Source: an uncultured Modestobacter sp. (GTDB lineage Bacteria > Actinomycetota > Actinomycetes > Mycobacteriales > Geodermatophilaceae). Taken from it: 64,000 nt of DNA. The notes below the pieces were generated by a model. It was not told where the DNA came from, made no database searches, and saw nothing but the letters and a program-made list of their open reading frames with translations. The stretch is taken from positions 124,001-188,000 of the forward strand of contig NZ_CANKUD010000003.1 in assembly GCF_947486615.1 (NCBI RefSeq). The letters run 5' to 3'. The translations under genes were made by a program, and so were the position numbers. This document shows positions 18,601-27,668 of the stretch, in pieces (within the stretch, counting starts at the first letter, position 1; the number at the start of each line of letters is the position of its first letter).

Positions 18601-18628
18601 CCACCGGCCCGGCGGACCGGGCCGGTGG
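18601..18628 (-). other. Perfect hairpin in the dnaK-grpE spacer
   Basis: CCACCGGCCCGG-CGGA-CCGGGCCGGTGG has a perfect 12-bp stem and 4-nt loop, between the dnaK stop and the grpE ribosome-binding site. It resembles the hairpin between grpE and dnaJ and could raise dnaK relative to downstream cistrons. Confidence 0.6.
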
Positions 18629-18649
18629 ACACGCACGTGGCAGCTGGGG

Positions 18650-20527
<1,878 letters not shown>

Positions 20528-20625
20528 GGAAGGACTCTCCTGTGCGTTGCTGACGGGGTGGTGCTGGTCCAGGAGCTGAGGGCCACCACGCCGGGGACGC
20601 CGGGTCCGGGACGCCGGCCGATCGC

Positions 20626-20646
20626 CTTGCGCGTGGTCCGCTCAAC
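20626..20646 (-). promoter_or_regulatory. HAIR-like HspR operator upstream of dnaK
   Basis: On the coding strand the site reads GTTGAGC-N7-GCGCAAG. The known HAIR consensus is CTTGAGT-N7-ACTCAAG, so each arm matches 5 of 7 and the spacing is exact. It lies about 100 bp upstream of the dnaK start, just downstream of the putative promoter, where HspR would block transcription. Confidence 0.55.
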
Positions 20647-20661
20647 TTTCCTGCCCACCCT

Positions 20662-20688
20662 AACGGCAGTCTGCGCCGCACTGTTCCC
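20662..20688 (-). promoter_or_regulatory. Candidate SigR/SigH-type promoter for dnaK
   Basis: The minus strand shows GGGAAC (20688-20683), a 17-bp spacer, then CGTT (20665-20662). This resembles the GGAAC-N17-22-GTT pattern of redox/heat ECF sigma factors, which are known to transcribe dnaK in mycobacteria and streptomycetes. A TAGGGT overlapping this end is an alternative housekeeping -10. Confidence 0.4.
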
Positions 20689-20710
20689 GGGCCCCGCCGA
20701 GCTCCGCCTC

Positions 20711-20750
20711 CCCCACCGTGCGGGCCGGGCGAGCGGCGCGCACGGTGGGG
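20711..20750 (-). terminator. Hairpin terminator after the HAAS-domain membrane protein
   Basis: CCCCACCGTGCG and CGCACGGTGGGG form a perfect 12-bp stem around a 16-nt loop, 9 bp past the stop at 20759. Confidence 0.65.
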
Positions 20751-20758
20751 CCCGGCGG

Positions 20759-21760
20759 TCAGTCGCCGGCGACCCCCGCCGGGCCGGTGCCGGTCGCCGC
20801 GGTCGGCACCGGCTGCGGGAAGGTCGGCACCGAGACCTCCGGCCGGGCGACCGTGGCGTCGCACAGCGCCGGGTCGCCGAAGACCGGGTCCAGTGCGTAG
20901 GTCTGCGGGAACGCGTGCGGCACCGGCACGCCGTCGGCCGCCAGCGGCTGCCGGAGGACGCGGGCACACCCGTCGGCCCACCACTCCTGGAAGCCGACCT
21001 GCAGCGGGCGGCCGTCCTGGTCGTAGAGCAGCACGTCCTCCAGCGGCGTCCCGTCGGCGGCGTAGGGCAGCACGTCGGTGACCGGCCCGTACCGGGACAC
21101 CAGCGGCTGCTCCCCCACGGCCTGGTCGTAGACCGCCGGGTAGGCGTAGCCGGGGTCGTAGGACGGGTACGAGGTGCCGTCCGCGGCCAGCACGAAGGCC
21201 ACCAGCGCCAGGAAGGCGCCGGCGCCGGTCAGCAGCCGGGCGGTCACCGGGGTGAGCTGCCGCCGGCCGAGCACGACCGAGCCGGCGATCGCGGCCGGCA
21301 CCAGCAGCAGACCCAGTTCGTCGCTGCCCAGCGGCGCCGGCACGGGGAAGTCCCACTGCCCGGCCAGTGCGCAGGGGACGGCGATGACCAGGTAGCCGCG
21401 CAGCACCCACCAGGCCGGGCGGAGCTCGGCCCACAGCCGGGAGACCTCCCTGGCGAACGGGTGGGCACGCAGCTCGGCGACCGTCCGCCGCAGCTCGTCC
21501 CGCCGGACCGGCGGGCGGGCGACGCCGCGCGCCGGCAGCCCGGCGGCGGCCCGGAGCTCCTCGGCGTAGGCGGCGGGCGACCCGAGCCGGATGACGACCG
21601 GGCAGTCGTCCCCCTCCTCGGCCAGCGCCGCGAGGTGCTGCTCGAGGTCCTCCAGGAGGGCCGCGGACTCCTCGGCGGGCAGGTCGGCGAGCTCGCGCTC
21701 GACGTCGGCCAGGTAGTCCCGCGCCTCCTGCGTCACCCCGGGGGCGGTCGGCGAGCTCAT
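20759..21760 (-). CDS. HAAS-domain membrane protein partnered with PadR
   Basis: A 333-residue protein. The N-terminal helical segment YLADVERELADLPAEESAALLEDLEQHLAALAEE is the HAAS / DUF1700-type domain often found beside PadR regulators. After a basic stretch come about three hydrophobic helices (WWVLRGYLVIAVPCALAG, ELGLLLVPAAIAGSVVLG, LLTGAGAFLALVAFVLAA). An extracellular-type C-terminal domain of about 150 residues, rich in Tyr and Pro (YPSYDPGYAYPAVYDQAVG), follows with two Cys. I take ATG 21760, which overlaps the padR stop by ATGA. Its function is unknown; the pairing suggests a membrane module induced by an envelope or drug signal through PadR. Confidence 0.8.
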   Translation of the reverse strand: MSSPTAPGVTQEARDYLADVERELADLPAEESAALLEDLEQHLAALAEEGDDCPVVIRLGSPAAYAEELRAAAGLPARGVARPPVRRDELRRTVAELRAHPFAREVSRLWAELRPAWWVLRGYLVIAVPCALAGQWDFPVPAPLGSDELGLLLVPAAIAGSVVLGRRQLTPVTARLLTGAGAFLALVAFVLAADGTSYPSYDPGYAYPAVYDQAVGEQPLVSRYGPVTDVLPYAADGTPLEDVLLYDQDGRPLQVGFQEWWADGCARVLRQPLAADGVPVPHAFPQTYALDPVFGDPALCDATVARPEVSVPTFPQPVPTAATGTGPAGVAGD

Positions 21761-22083
21761 GCCGCAGCCCCGCTCAGCAGGCCGTCGACGGCGTCGACGA
21801 ACGTCCTCCACGTCTTGCCCGAGTCCTCCAGCACCGAACGTCCCCTGTCGTTGATCGCGTAGTACTTGCGGTGCGGCCCCTCGTCACTGGGGACGACGTA
21901 GGACGTGAGCGCCCCGGCCTGGTAGAGCCGGCGCAGCGTCCCGTAGACCGAGGCGTCGCCCACGTCCTCCAGGCCGGCCGTGCGCAGCCGCCGGACGACG
22001 TCGTAGCCGTAGCCGTCGGCCTCCCGTACGACCGCCAGCACCGCGACGTCCAGCACGCCCTTGAGCAGCTGACTGGCGTCCAT
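21757..22083 (-). CDS. PadR-family transcriptional regulator
   Basis: A 108-residue PadR protein of the short s1 type. LLKGVLDVAVLAVVREADGYGYDVVRRLRTAGLEDVGDASVYGTLRRLYQAGALTSYVV contains the recognition helix (DASVYGTLRRLYQAG) and HRKYYAINDRGRSVL the wing typical of the family. The C-terminal helix (TWRTFVDAVDGLL) is the dimer arm. ATG 22083 has GGAAGGGGG upstream; the track version starting at 22284 is an extension through the operator. It is co-translated with the HAAS membrane protein and has a long inverted repeat 33 bp upstream. Confidence 0.93.
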   Translation of the reverse strand: MDASQLLKGVLDVAVLAVVREADGYGYDVVRRLRTAGLEDVGDASVYGTLRRLYQAGALTSYVVPSDEGPHRKYYAINDRGRSVLEDSGKTWRTFVDAVDGLLSGAAA

Positions 22084-22115
22084 CGCCACCCCCTTCCGAC
22101 ACGGCCCGGTGGCGG

Positions 22116-22152
22116 CGTCCGCGGTAGTGCACCATGCGCAGTACCGCGGACG
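22116..22152 (-). promoter_or_regulatory. Long inverted repeat upstream of padR, candidate autoregulatory operator
   Basis: CGTCCGCGGTAGTGC (22116-22130) and GCAGTACCGCGGACG (22138-22152) are inverted complements at 14 of 15 positions around a 7-bp spacer. It sits 33 bp before the padR ATG, the expected place for PadR self-repression. Confidence 0.65.
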
Positions 22153-22237
22153 GGCGAGGACAGCGGCGTGTCGCCGTCCCGACTCACCCCTCGACCTGAC
22201 CTCGTGGCCGCCGCCCGCACCACAGGACGTGAGGGCG

Positions 22238-22264
22238 GCGACCAGCAGGTGAGGACGACGCCCG
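22238..22264. repeat. Left direct repeat flanking the DUF559/AbiEi gene
   Basis: gcgaccagcaggtgaggacg continuing acgcccg matches the copy at 23395-23421 at 26 of 27 positions in the same orientation. Each copy is part of a larger imperfect palindrome containing GGTGAG / CTCACC or GGGCGGCG / GCCGCCC arms. Confidence 0.8.
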
Positions 22265-22336
22265 AGTCGAGGGCCGGTGTCCACAGGTCGACGTCACCCG
22301 GCCCCACACCCGGGCCGGGCACCCGAGACTCGCCCG

Positions 22337-23338
22337 GTGCACCCGACCCTCCGCCACCGGGCATCGCAGCGACACGGCGTCTTCACCTCGGCGGAGGCGC
22401 TCGCGGCGGGGTACTCCCATGGCGAGGTGCGGCACCTGTGCACGTCCGGCAGGTGGGTGCGACTGCGACGAGGCGTGTTCATCACCGCCGACGACCTGAG
22501 CCGGGTGGAGGGCCGGGTCGCCGCGAGGCACGCGGTCGACTGCCTCGCCGTGCTCCTCACCCTCGGGCGCCCCGCCACCGTGGCCAGCCACTCCTCTGCG
22601 GCGCGACTCTGGGGATGGCCGCTGGCGCGCGACCTCAGCCCACTGGTCCGGCTCACCGACCCCGACCAGTGGCGCCGTCGAGACGACCACGCGATCGCGT
22701 GCGCCCCGCTGCCGGCCACCCACGTCGGCACCCGGGGACCGGTCCCGGTCACCGCGGCCGCCCGCACGCTGGTCGACTGCGCCCGCGAGTGGCACCTGGT
22801 CGATGCGGTGGTGGCCCTCGACGCCGCGCTCCTGCGCGGGCACACCAGCCCGGACGAACTGGCGCAGGCCCTCGCCTCGGCGCGCGGCTGGCGCGGCGCG
22901 GCGCGGGCGGCCCGGGCCGTCGCGCTGGCCGACGGGCGGGCCGAGTCGCCGCTGGAGACGCGCGGGCGGCTGCGCGTCATCGGCGCCGGTCTGGCGAGCT
23001 TCGAGCCACAGGTGGAGATCTGGGCCGGCGGCCGGCTGGTCGCCGTGGTCGACGGCTGGTACGACGACGCCGCCGTCGCCGTGGAGTTCGACGGCCGGGA
23101 GAAGTACACCGACCCGTGGCGCGACCGCTCCCCGGGCCAGGTGCTGTGGGAGGAGAAGCGGCGCGAGGACGCGCTCCGCGGCCTGGAGGTCCGGGTGCTC
23201 CGCATCGCCGACGCCGACGTGACCCGGGGCTGGCCGCCGGTGGAGCAGCGGCTGCGCGACCTGCTGAGCCGGCCGGGACCGACTGTCCGGCGGTTCACCG
23301 TCGTCCGCCGGCAGGCGGGCGTGCTCCGCACCCGCTGA
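22337..23338 (+). CDS. AbiEi-antitoxin-like N-terminus fused to DUF559 nuclease-fold domain
   Basis: A 333-residue protein. The N-terminal segment RASQRHGVFTSAEALAAGYSHGEVRHLCTSGRWVRLRRGVF resembles the AbiEi type-IV antitoxin winged helix. The C-terminal part VEIWAGGRLVAVVDGWYDDAAVAVEFDGREKY resembles DUF559 / Vsr-like restriction-endonuclease folds, with D and E at plausible metal positions. I choose GTG 22337 (MHPTLRHRASQ); the track start at 22277 lies in the repeat region. Families like this are scattered and multi-copy in high-GC actinobacteria, with no proven role. No partner toxin is adjacent. It is flanked by direct repeats, which may mark past insertion. Confidence 0.75.
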   Translation: MHPTLRHRASQRHGVFTSAEALAAGYSHGEVRHLCTSGRWVRLRRGVFITADDLSRVEGRVAARHAVDCLAVLLTLGRPATVASHSSAARLWGWPLARDLSPLVRLTDPDQWRRRDDHAIACAPLPATHVGTRGPVPVTAAARTLVDCAREWHLVDAVVALDAALLRGHTSPDELAQALASARGWRGAARAARAVALADGRAESPLETRGRLRVIGAGLASFEPQVEIWAGGRLVAVVDGWYDDAAVAVEFDGREKYTDPWRDRSPGQVLWEEKRREDALRGLEVRVLRIADADVTRGWPPVEQRLRDLLSRPGPTVRRFTVVRRQAGVLRTR

Positions 23339-23394
23339 CCGCCCCCTCCGACCTCACCCTGTGGTGGCCAACCTCCGCCCACCGGGTGCGGTCC

Positions 23395-23421
23395 GCGACC
23401 ACCAGGTGAGGACGACGCCCG
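23395..23421. repeat. Right direct repeat flanking the DUF559/AbiEi gene
   Basis: gcgaccaccaggtgaggacg continuing acgcccg, 26 of 27 identical to 22238-22264. It forms the right arm of a larger inverted repeat with CTCACCCTGTGGT at 23353-23365. Confidence 0.8.
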
Positions 23422-23540
23422 GGCCGCGCCGGCCCTCACGGAGCGGCGTCGCCGGGGTTACCGGCGAGTAGCCTGTGGCCGCCCGGTTAGTGTCCGTGCC
23501 GGGTGGGCGATGACGCCCGCGCACGCACGAGAGGGAGCTC

Positions 23541-25832
23541 ATGGGCCCGTTGCAGATCGTCCTCGGCACGCTGGCCGTGCTCCTGCTGGTCGTCTCGGTG
23601 GTCTACGCCACCAAGGCCGTCCGCGCGATGCTGCGGATCTTCCGCACCGGCCAGCCCGACCCGACCCGCTCGGGTCCGGTCGGCCCGCGGCTGAAGACGC
23701 TGGCGGTCGAGTCGCTGGGCCACACCCGGATGCTCAAGTGGTCGGCCATCGGCGCCGCCCACTGGTTCGTCTTCATCGGGTTCTACGGCCTGTTCCTCAC
23801 CCTGGTCGAGGCGTTCGGGGAGGTGTGGAACCCGGAGTGGCACCTGCCGCTCATCGGCGAGTGGAGCCTGTGGAACCTCTTCGCCGACCTGATCGGCACC
23901 GCCACGATCCTGGGCATCCTGTACCTGATCGTCCGGCGGCAGCTGGACCACCCGCGCCGCAAGGGCCGGGACAGCCGGTTCGCCGGGTCCAACGAGGGCC
24001 GCGGCTACTTCGTCGAGGCCGTCGTCCTCACCATCGGCATCTGCATCCTGCTGATCCGGGCGATCAAGGTCTCCGCCGACCTGACCGACGCCCCGGCCTG
24101 GTCGCACCCGATCTCCGGGCTGCTGGCGAACGTCGTACCGGCCAGCCCCGACCTGCTGTCGGTCGTCGCGTTCGTCAAGATCGCGGTGAGCCTGGGCTGG
24201 TTGATCACCATCTCCCGGGTGCTCAACATGGGCGTCGCGTGGCACCGGTTCAGCGCCTTCTTCAACATCTACTTCAAGCGCGAGGACGGCGGCGGCCAGG
24301 CGCTCGGCCCGCTGCCGGCGATGACCTCCGGCGGCAAGCCGATCGACTTCGAGGACCCCGGCGAGGACGACGTCTTCGGCCGCGGCAAGATCGAGGACTT
24401 CACCTGGAAGGGGATGCTGGACTTCACCACCTGCACCGAGTGCGGGCGGTGCCAGAGCCAGTGCCCGGCCTGGAACACCGGCAAGCCCCTGTCGCCGAAG
24501 ATGGTGATCATGGACCTGCGGGACCACCTGTACGCCAAGGCCCCGTACCTGACCGGCGCGACGAAGGCGTCGGACAACGCCCCCGACTTCGCCGACTACT
24601 CCACGCTGAAGGCCAGCGACGAGCAGGTCTGGGCCTCGGGCTACGCCCGGATCGAGGGCACCAACGACGCCCAGGCGCACCGCCCGCTGGTCGGCACCCT
24701 CGAGGAGGGCGGGGTCATCGACCCCGACGTGCTGTGGAGCTGCACCAACTGCGGTGCCTGCGTCGAGCAGTGCCCGGTCGACATCGAGCACGTCGACCAC
24801 ATCATGGACATGCGCCGTTACCAGGTGCTGATCGAGTCCTCCTTCCCCTCCGAGGCCGGCGTGATGATGCGCAACCTGGAGAACCGCGGGAACCCGTGGG
24901 GCGTGGGCGGCAACATCCGCGAGGAGTGGATGAAGGAGCTGGACTTCGAGGTCCGGCAGGTCGACGGCGCGATCGAGGACGACGTCGAGTACCTGTTCTG
25001 GGTCGGCTGCGCCGGCGCCATCGACGACCGGGCCAAGAAGGTCACCAAGGCCGTCGCCGAGCTGCTGCACATCGCCGGCGTGGAGTTCGCCGTGCTGGGC
25101 AACGGGGAGACCTGCTCCGGCGACCCGGCCCGCCGGATGGGCAACGAGTTCCTCTTCCAGCAGCTGGCGCAGGAGAACGTGGAGACGCTCAACGCCGTCT
25201 TCGAGGAGCGCCCGGCCGGACGGCGCAAGATCGTCGCCACCTGCCCGCACTGCTTCAACTCGATCAACCGTGAGTACCCGCAGCTGGGCGGCGACTACGA
25301 CGTCGTGCACCACACGCAGCTGCTCGGTCAGCTGGTCGAGGAGGGGCGGCTGACCCCGGTCACCCCGATCGACCGCAAGGTCACCTACCACGACCCGTGC
25401 TTCCTGGGCCGGCACAACAAGGTCTACACGCCGCCGCGGGAGATCCTCGACTCGGTCAAGGGCCTGACCACCCAGGAGATGCACCGCTGCAAGGACCGCG
25501 GCTTCTGCTGCGGCGCGGGTGGGGCGCGGATGTGGATGGAGGAGAAGATCGGCAAGCGGATCAACGTGGAGCGCACCGAGGAGGCGCTCGACCTCGACCC
25601 GGACGTCATCTCCACCGCCTGCCCGTTCTGCATCACCATGCTCAGCGACGCGGTGACCAGCAAGCAGCAGGCCGGCGAGGCCAAGGACCACGTCGAGGTG
25701 CTCGACGTCAGCCAGATCCTGCTCCGCTCGATGGCCCCGGCGGGCGCCCCCGGGACGGCGTCCGGCCCGGGCGTGGGCACCGAGCCCGACGACCCCGCCG
25801 GCACCGGCTCCGCCGCCACCCAGCACGACTGA
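23541..25832 (+). CDS. etfD: Membrane-bound (Fe-S)-binding oxidoreductase, EtfD-like
   Basis: A 763-residue protein. The N-terminal ~240 residues hold about five membrane helices (IVLGTLAVLLLVVSVVYATKAV, AAHWFVFIGFYGLFLTLVEAF, YFVEAVVLTIGICILLIRAI). Two [4Fe-4S] motifs follow, CTECGRCQSQCPAWN (about residue 296) and CTNCGACVEQCPVD (about 402). CCG-type cysteine domains come next (GETCSGDPARRMGNE, CPHCFNSINRE, HDPCFLGRHN, CCGAGGARMWMEE). This layout matches the actinobacterial HdrD-like protein known in Mycobacterium tuberculosis as EtfD (Rv0338c), which passes electrons from ETF during fatty-acid oxidation to the quinone pool. No etfBA genes lie nearby. The start follows GAGAGGGAGCTC. Assignment by architecture is firm; physiology is by analogy. 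Confidence 0.85.
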   Translation: MGPLQIVLGTLAVLLLVVSVVYATKAVRAMLRIFRTGQPDPTRSGPVGPRLKTLAVESLGHTRMLKWSAIGAAHWFVFIGFYGLFLTLVEAFGEVWNPEWHLPLIGEWSLWNLFADLIGTATILGILYLIVRRQLDHPRRKGRDSRFAGSNEGRGYFVEAVVLTIGICILLIRAIKVSADLTDAPAWSHPISGLLANVVPASPDLLSVVAFVKIAVSLGWLITISRVLNMGVAWHRFSAFFNIYFKREDGGGQALGPLPAMTSGGKPIDFEDPGEDDVFGRGKIEDFTWKGMLDFTTCTECGRCQSQCPAWNTGKPLSPKMVIMDLRDHLYAKAPYLTGATKASDNAPDFADYSTLKASDEQVWASGYARIEGTNDAQAHRPLVGTLEEGGVIDPDVLWSCTNCGACVEQCPVDIEHVDHIMDMRRYQVLIESSFPSEAGVMMRNLENRGNPWGVGGNIREEWMKELDFEVRQVDGAIEDDVEYLFWVGCAGAIDDRAKKVTKAVAELLHIAGVEFAVLGNGETCSGDPARRMGNEFLFQQLAQENVETLNAVFEERPAGRRKIVATCPHCFNSINREYPQLGGDYDVVHHTQLLGQLVEEGRLTPVTPIDRKVTYHDPCFLGRHNKVYTPPREILDSVKGLTTQEMHRCKDRGFCCGAGGARMWMEEKIGKRINVERTEEALDLDPDVISTACPFCITMLSDAVTSKQQAGEAKDHVEVLDVSQILLRSMAPAGAPGTASGPGVGTEPDDPAGTGSAATQHD

Positions 25833-25865
25833 AGACCCAGCACTGATCACCTCACCTGATCACCC

Positions 25866-25903
25866 ACTGTCCCCCCGCACCAGCGTTGGTGCGGGGGGAC
25901 AGT
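25866..25903 (+). terminator. Perfect 17-bp hairpin terminator after the EtfD-like gene
   Basis: ACTGTCCCCCCGCACCA-GCGT-TGGTGCGGGGGGACAGT has no mismatch and a 4-nt loop, starting 34 bp past the stop. A partial second right arm (TTGGTGCAGGGGGAC) follows at 25906. Confidence 0.8.
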
Positions 25904-25953
25904 CGTTGGTGCAGGGGGACGGCGGGAGCCCGGCGCCGGGGGACACTGGCCGG

Positions 25954-26514
25954 GTGAGCTTCATCTTCGGCGGGGTCCGCGGCCACGAGGACCCCGAGCT
26001 GGCGGCCGGCAACCGCCGCACCCGGATGCACTACGCCCGGGACGTCAACGACGAGCGCGCGCTGGCCGACGACCGGCCGGCCATCCGCCGCGGACGGAAC
26101 TGGACCTGGCTGGCCGTCGCGGTCGTGGTCATGTCGGTGCTGGCCTTCGCCGGCAGCCGGGGCCCGCAGGACGTGCCGCTGACCGCCGACTGCGACCAGC
26201 CGGCCATCGCCGTGGAGTCCAGCCTGGTCACCGCCGGCCAGCCGCTGCGGTTCCGGCTGACCGGACCGGACGACGTCGACTACGTGATGACCCTGGACGG
26301 CGAACCGGTGCGCGGTGACGCCGGCGGGACGGTGGCCTACACCCAGACCCCGGCGGGGCCGACGTTCCAGCTGGCCCAGTGCCTGAGCCCGACACTGCGG
26401 CTGGCCACCCCGGCCGGCGACGGTCCCCGCGAGCTGGCCGCGTCCCGGGTGGCCGCCGACGGCACGACCGAGCAGGTCACGGCGGTCACGGTGACGGTGA
26501 CCGGCACCCGCTAG
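25954..26514 (+). CDS. Single-TM membrane-anchored protein, unknown function
   Basis: A 186-residue protein, not recognised. The N-terminal cytoplasmic part (VSFIFGGVRGHEDPELAAGNRRTRMHYARDVND) ends in a basic stretch RRGRNW. One membrane helix follows (TWLAVAVVVMSVLAFAG). The outside domain of about 120 residues is beta-rich, with two Cys that could bond (TADCDQPAIAVES, LAQCLSPTLRL) and an Ig-like pattern of short strands. I prefer GTG 25954 over the track's ATG 25906, because the latter falls in the terminator's trailing repeat. It stands alone between a terminator and a dispersed repeat element. Confidence 0.7.
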   Translation: MSFIFGGVRGHEDPELAAGNRRTRMHYARDVNDERALADDRPAIRRGRNWTWLAVAVVVMSVLAFAGSRGPQDVPLTADCDQPAIAVESSLVTAGQPLRFRLTGPDDVDYVMTLDGEPVRGDAGGTVAYTQTPAGPTFQLAQCLSPTLRLATPAGDGPRELAASRVAADGTTEQVTAVTVTVTGTR

Positions 26515-26516
26515 CG

Positions 26517-26575
26517 GAAGGACCACCCCGCCCCCCACCACTCGCAAGCTCGCGGCGGGACCCTGCAGGGCGGCC
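26517..26575 (+). repeat. Dispersed palindromic intergenic element, copy C
   Basis: GAAGGACCACCCCGCCC starts 2 bp after the preceding stop, with centre ACTCGCAAGCTCGCGGCGGG and outer arms CCGCCC / GGGCGG. A degraded second copy (GGCCCCACCACCCACGGG ... GGTGGGACCGTGCAGAG) follows at about 26610-26650. Confidence 0.7.
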
Positions 26576-26642
26576 GACCCACGCGGATGCTGTAGCGGGA
26601 CGACGACTCCGGCCCCACCACCCACGGGTCAGCGGTGGGACC

Positions 26643-27623
26643 GTGCAGAGTGACCCGGTGCTCCTCCACCTGCGGGTCACCGTGCCGGCCGATCGCACCG
26701 ACGCCGTCACCGAGCTGCTCGACGCCTGCCCCGGCGTCGCCCACCTCGCCGTCCTGCCCGCTGCCTCCTTGCGCCCCGCAGGTGACGTGTTCCTCGTCGA
26801 CGTGGCCCGGGAGTCGGCCGACTCGCTGGTCAACGGCCTGCGTGGGCTGCGGGTCGACGTGGACGGCGGCATCGCCATGGAGGCGGTGGACGCCGCGGTC
26901 TCCCGGATGGCCGAGGAGGCCGAACGGCGGGCGCCCGGCGACGGGACCGACGCGGTGGTGTGGGAGCAGGTGGTGCGCACCACCGACACCGACGCCGCCC
27001 TGTCGGTCTCCTACCTGGCGTTCCTCACCATCGCCACGCTGCTGGCGACCGTGGCGATCATCAACGACTCCGCGGTGCTGGTCATCGGCGCGATGGTGCT
27101 GGGCCCGGAGTTCGGTCCGCTGGCCGCCCTCGCCGTGGGCCTGGTGCACCGCCGGCGGGCGATGACCCGCCGCGCGCTGGTCTCGCTGGCCGCCGGCTTC
27201 GCGGTGGCGATCGCGGTCACCGCGCTGGCCGTGCTGGCCGGCCGCGGGCTGGGCTGGTTCGGCCCGGAGCTGCTGGCGGAGGAGCGCCCGGCCACCGGCT
27301 TCATCACCCAGCCCGACCGGTGGTCGGTGGTGGTTGCCGTGCTGGCCGGGGTCGCCGGCGTGCTGTCGCTGACCTCGGCCCGCTCCGGCGCGCTGGTCGG
27401 CGTGTTCATCTCGGTGACCACCGTGCCGGCGGCCGGGGACATGGCGCTGTCGCTGGCGCTCGGCGGCGGCACCGAGTTCCGCGAGGCGACCACCCAGCTG
27501 GTGATCAACCTGGTCGGCATCGTGCTCGCCGCGCTGGTGACGCTGGCCGTGCAGCGGGCGCTGTGGCACCGGGTGCCGACCACCGCGCCCCGGGTCCGGA
27601 CGGTCGGCCGCGCCCACCACTGA
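26643..27623 (+). CDS. DUF389 family membrane protein
   Basis: A 326-residue protein of the DUF389 (TIGR00341-like) family. A soluble ferredoxin-like N-terminal domain (LLHLRVTVPADRTDAVTELLDACPG, residues 5-80) is followed by six or so membrane helices from about residue 120. The conserved core reads SVSYLAFLTIATLLATVAIINDSAVLVIGAMVLGPEFGPLAALAVGL. The family has no settled function; a transport or channel role is suspected. GTG 26643 is the only start that fits the domain. It lies inside a degraded copy of the dispersed repeat, so its leader may include that hairpin. Confidence 0.85.
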   Translation: MQSDPVLLHLRVTVPADRTDAVTELLDACPGVAHLAVLPAASLRPAGDVFLVDVARESADSLVNGLRGLRVDVDGGIAMEAVDAAVSRMAEEAERRAPGDGTDAVVWEQVVRTTDTDAALSVSYLAFLTIATLLATVAIINDSAVLVIGAMVLGPEFGPLAALAVGLVHRRRAMTRRALVSLAAGFAVAIAVTALAVLAGRGLGWFGPELLAEERPATGFITQPDRWSVVVAVLAGVAGVLSLTSARSGALVGVFISVTTVPAAGDMALSLALGGGTEFREATTQLVINLVGIVLAALVTLAVQRALWHRVPTTAPRVRTVGRAHH

Positions 27624-27668
27624 CCCGATCCGCGGCGCCGGCGCCCGGGTGGAGCAGGATGGGCGGAC

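Noticed and set aside
22337-23338. A complete type IV toxin-antitoxin system
   Set aside because: Only an AbiEi-like N-terminal domain is present, fused to a nuclease-fold domain. No AbiEii-type toxin gene is adjacent.
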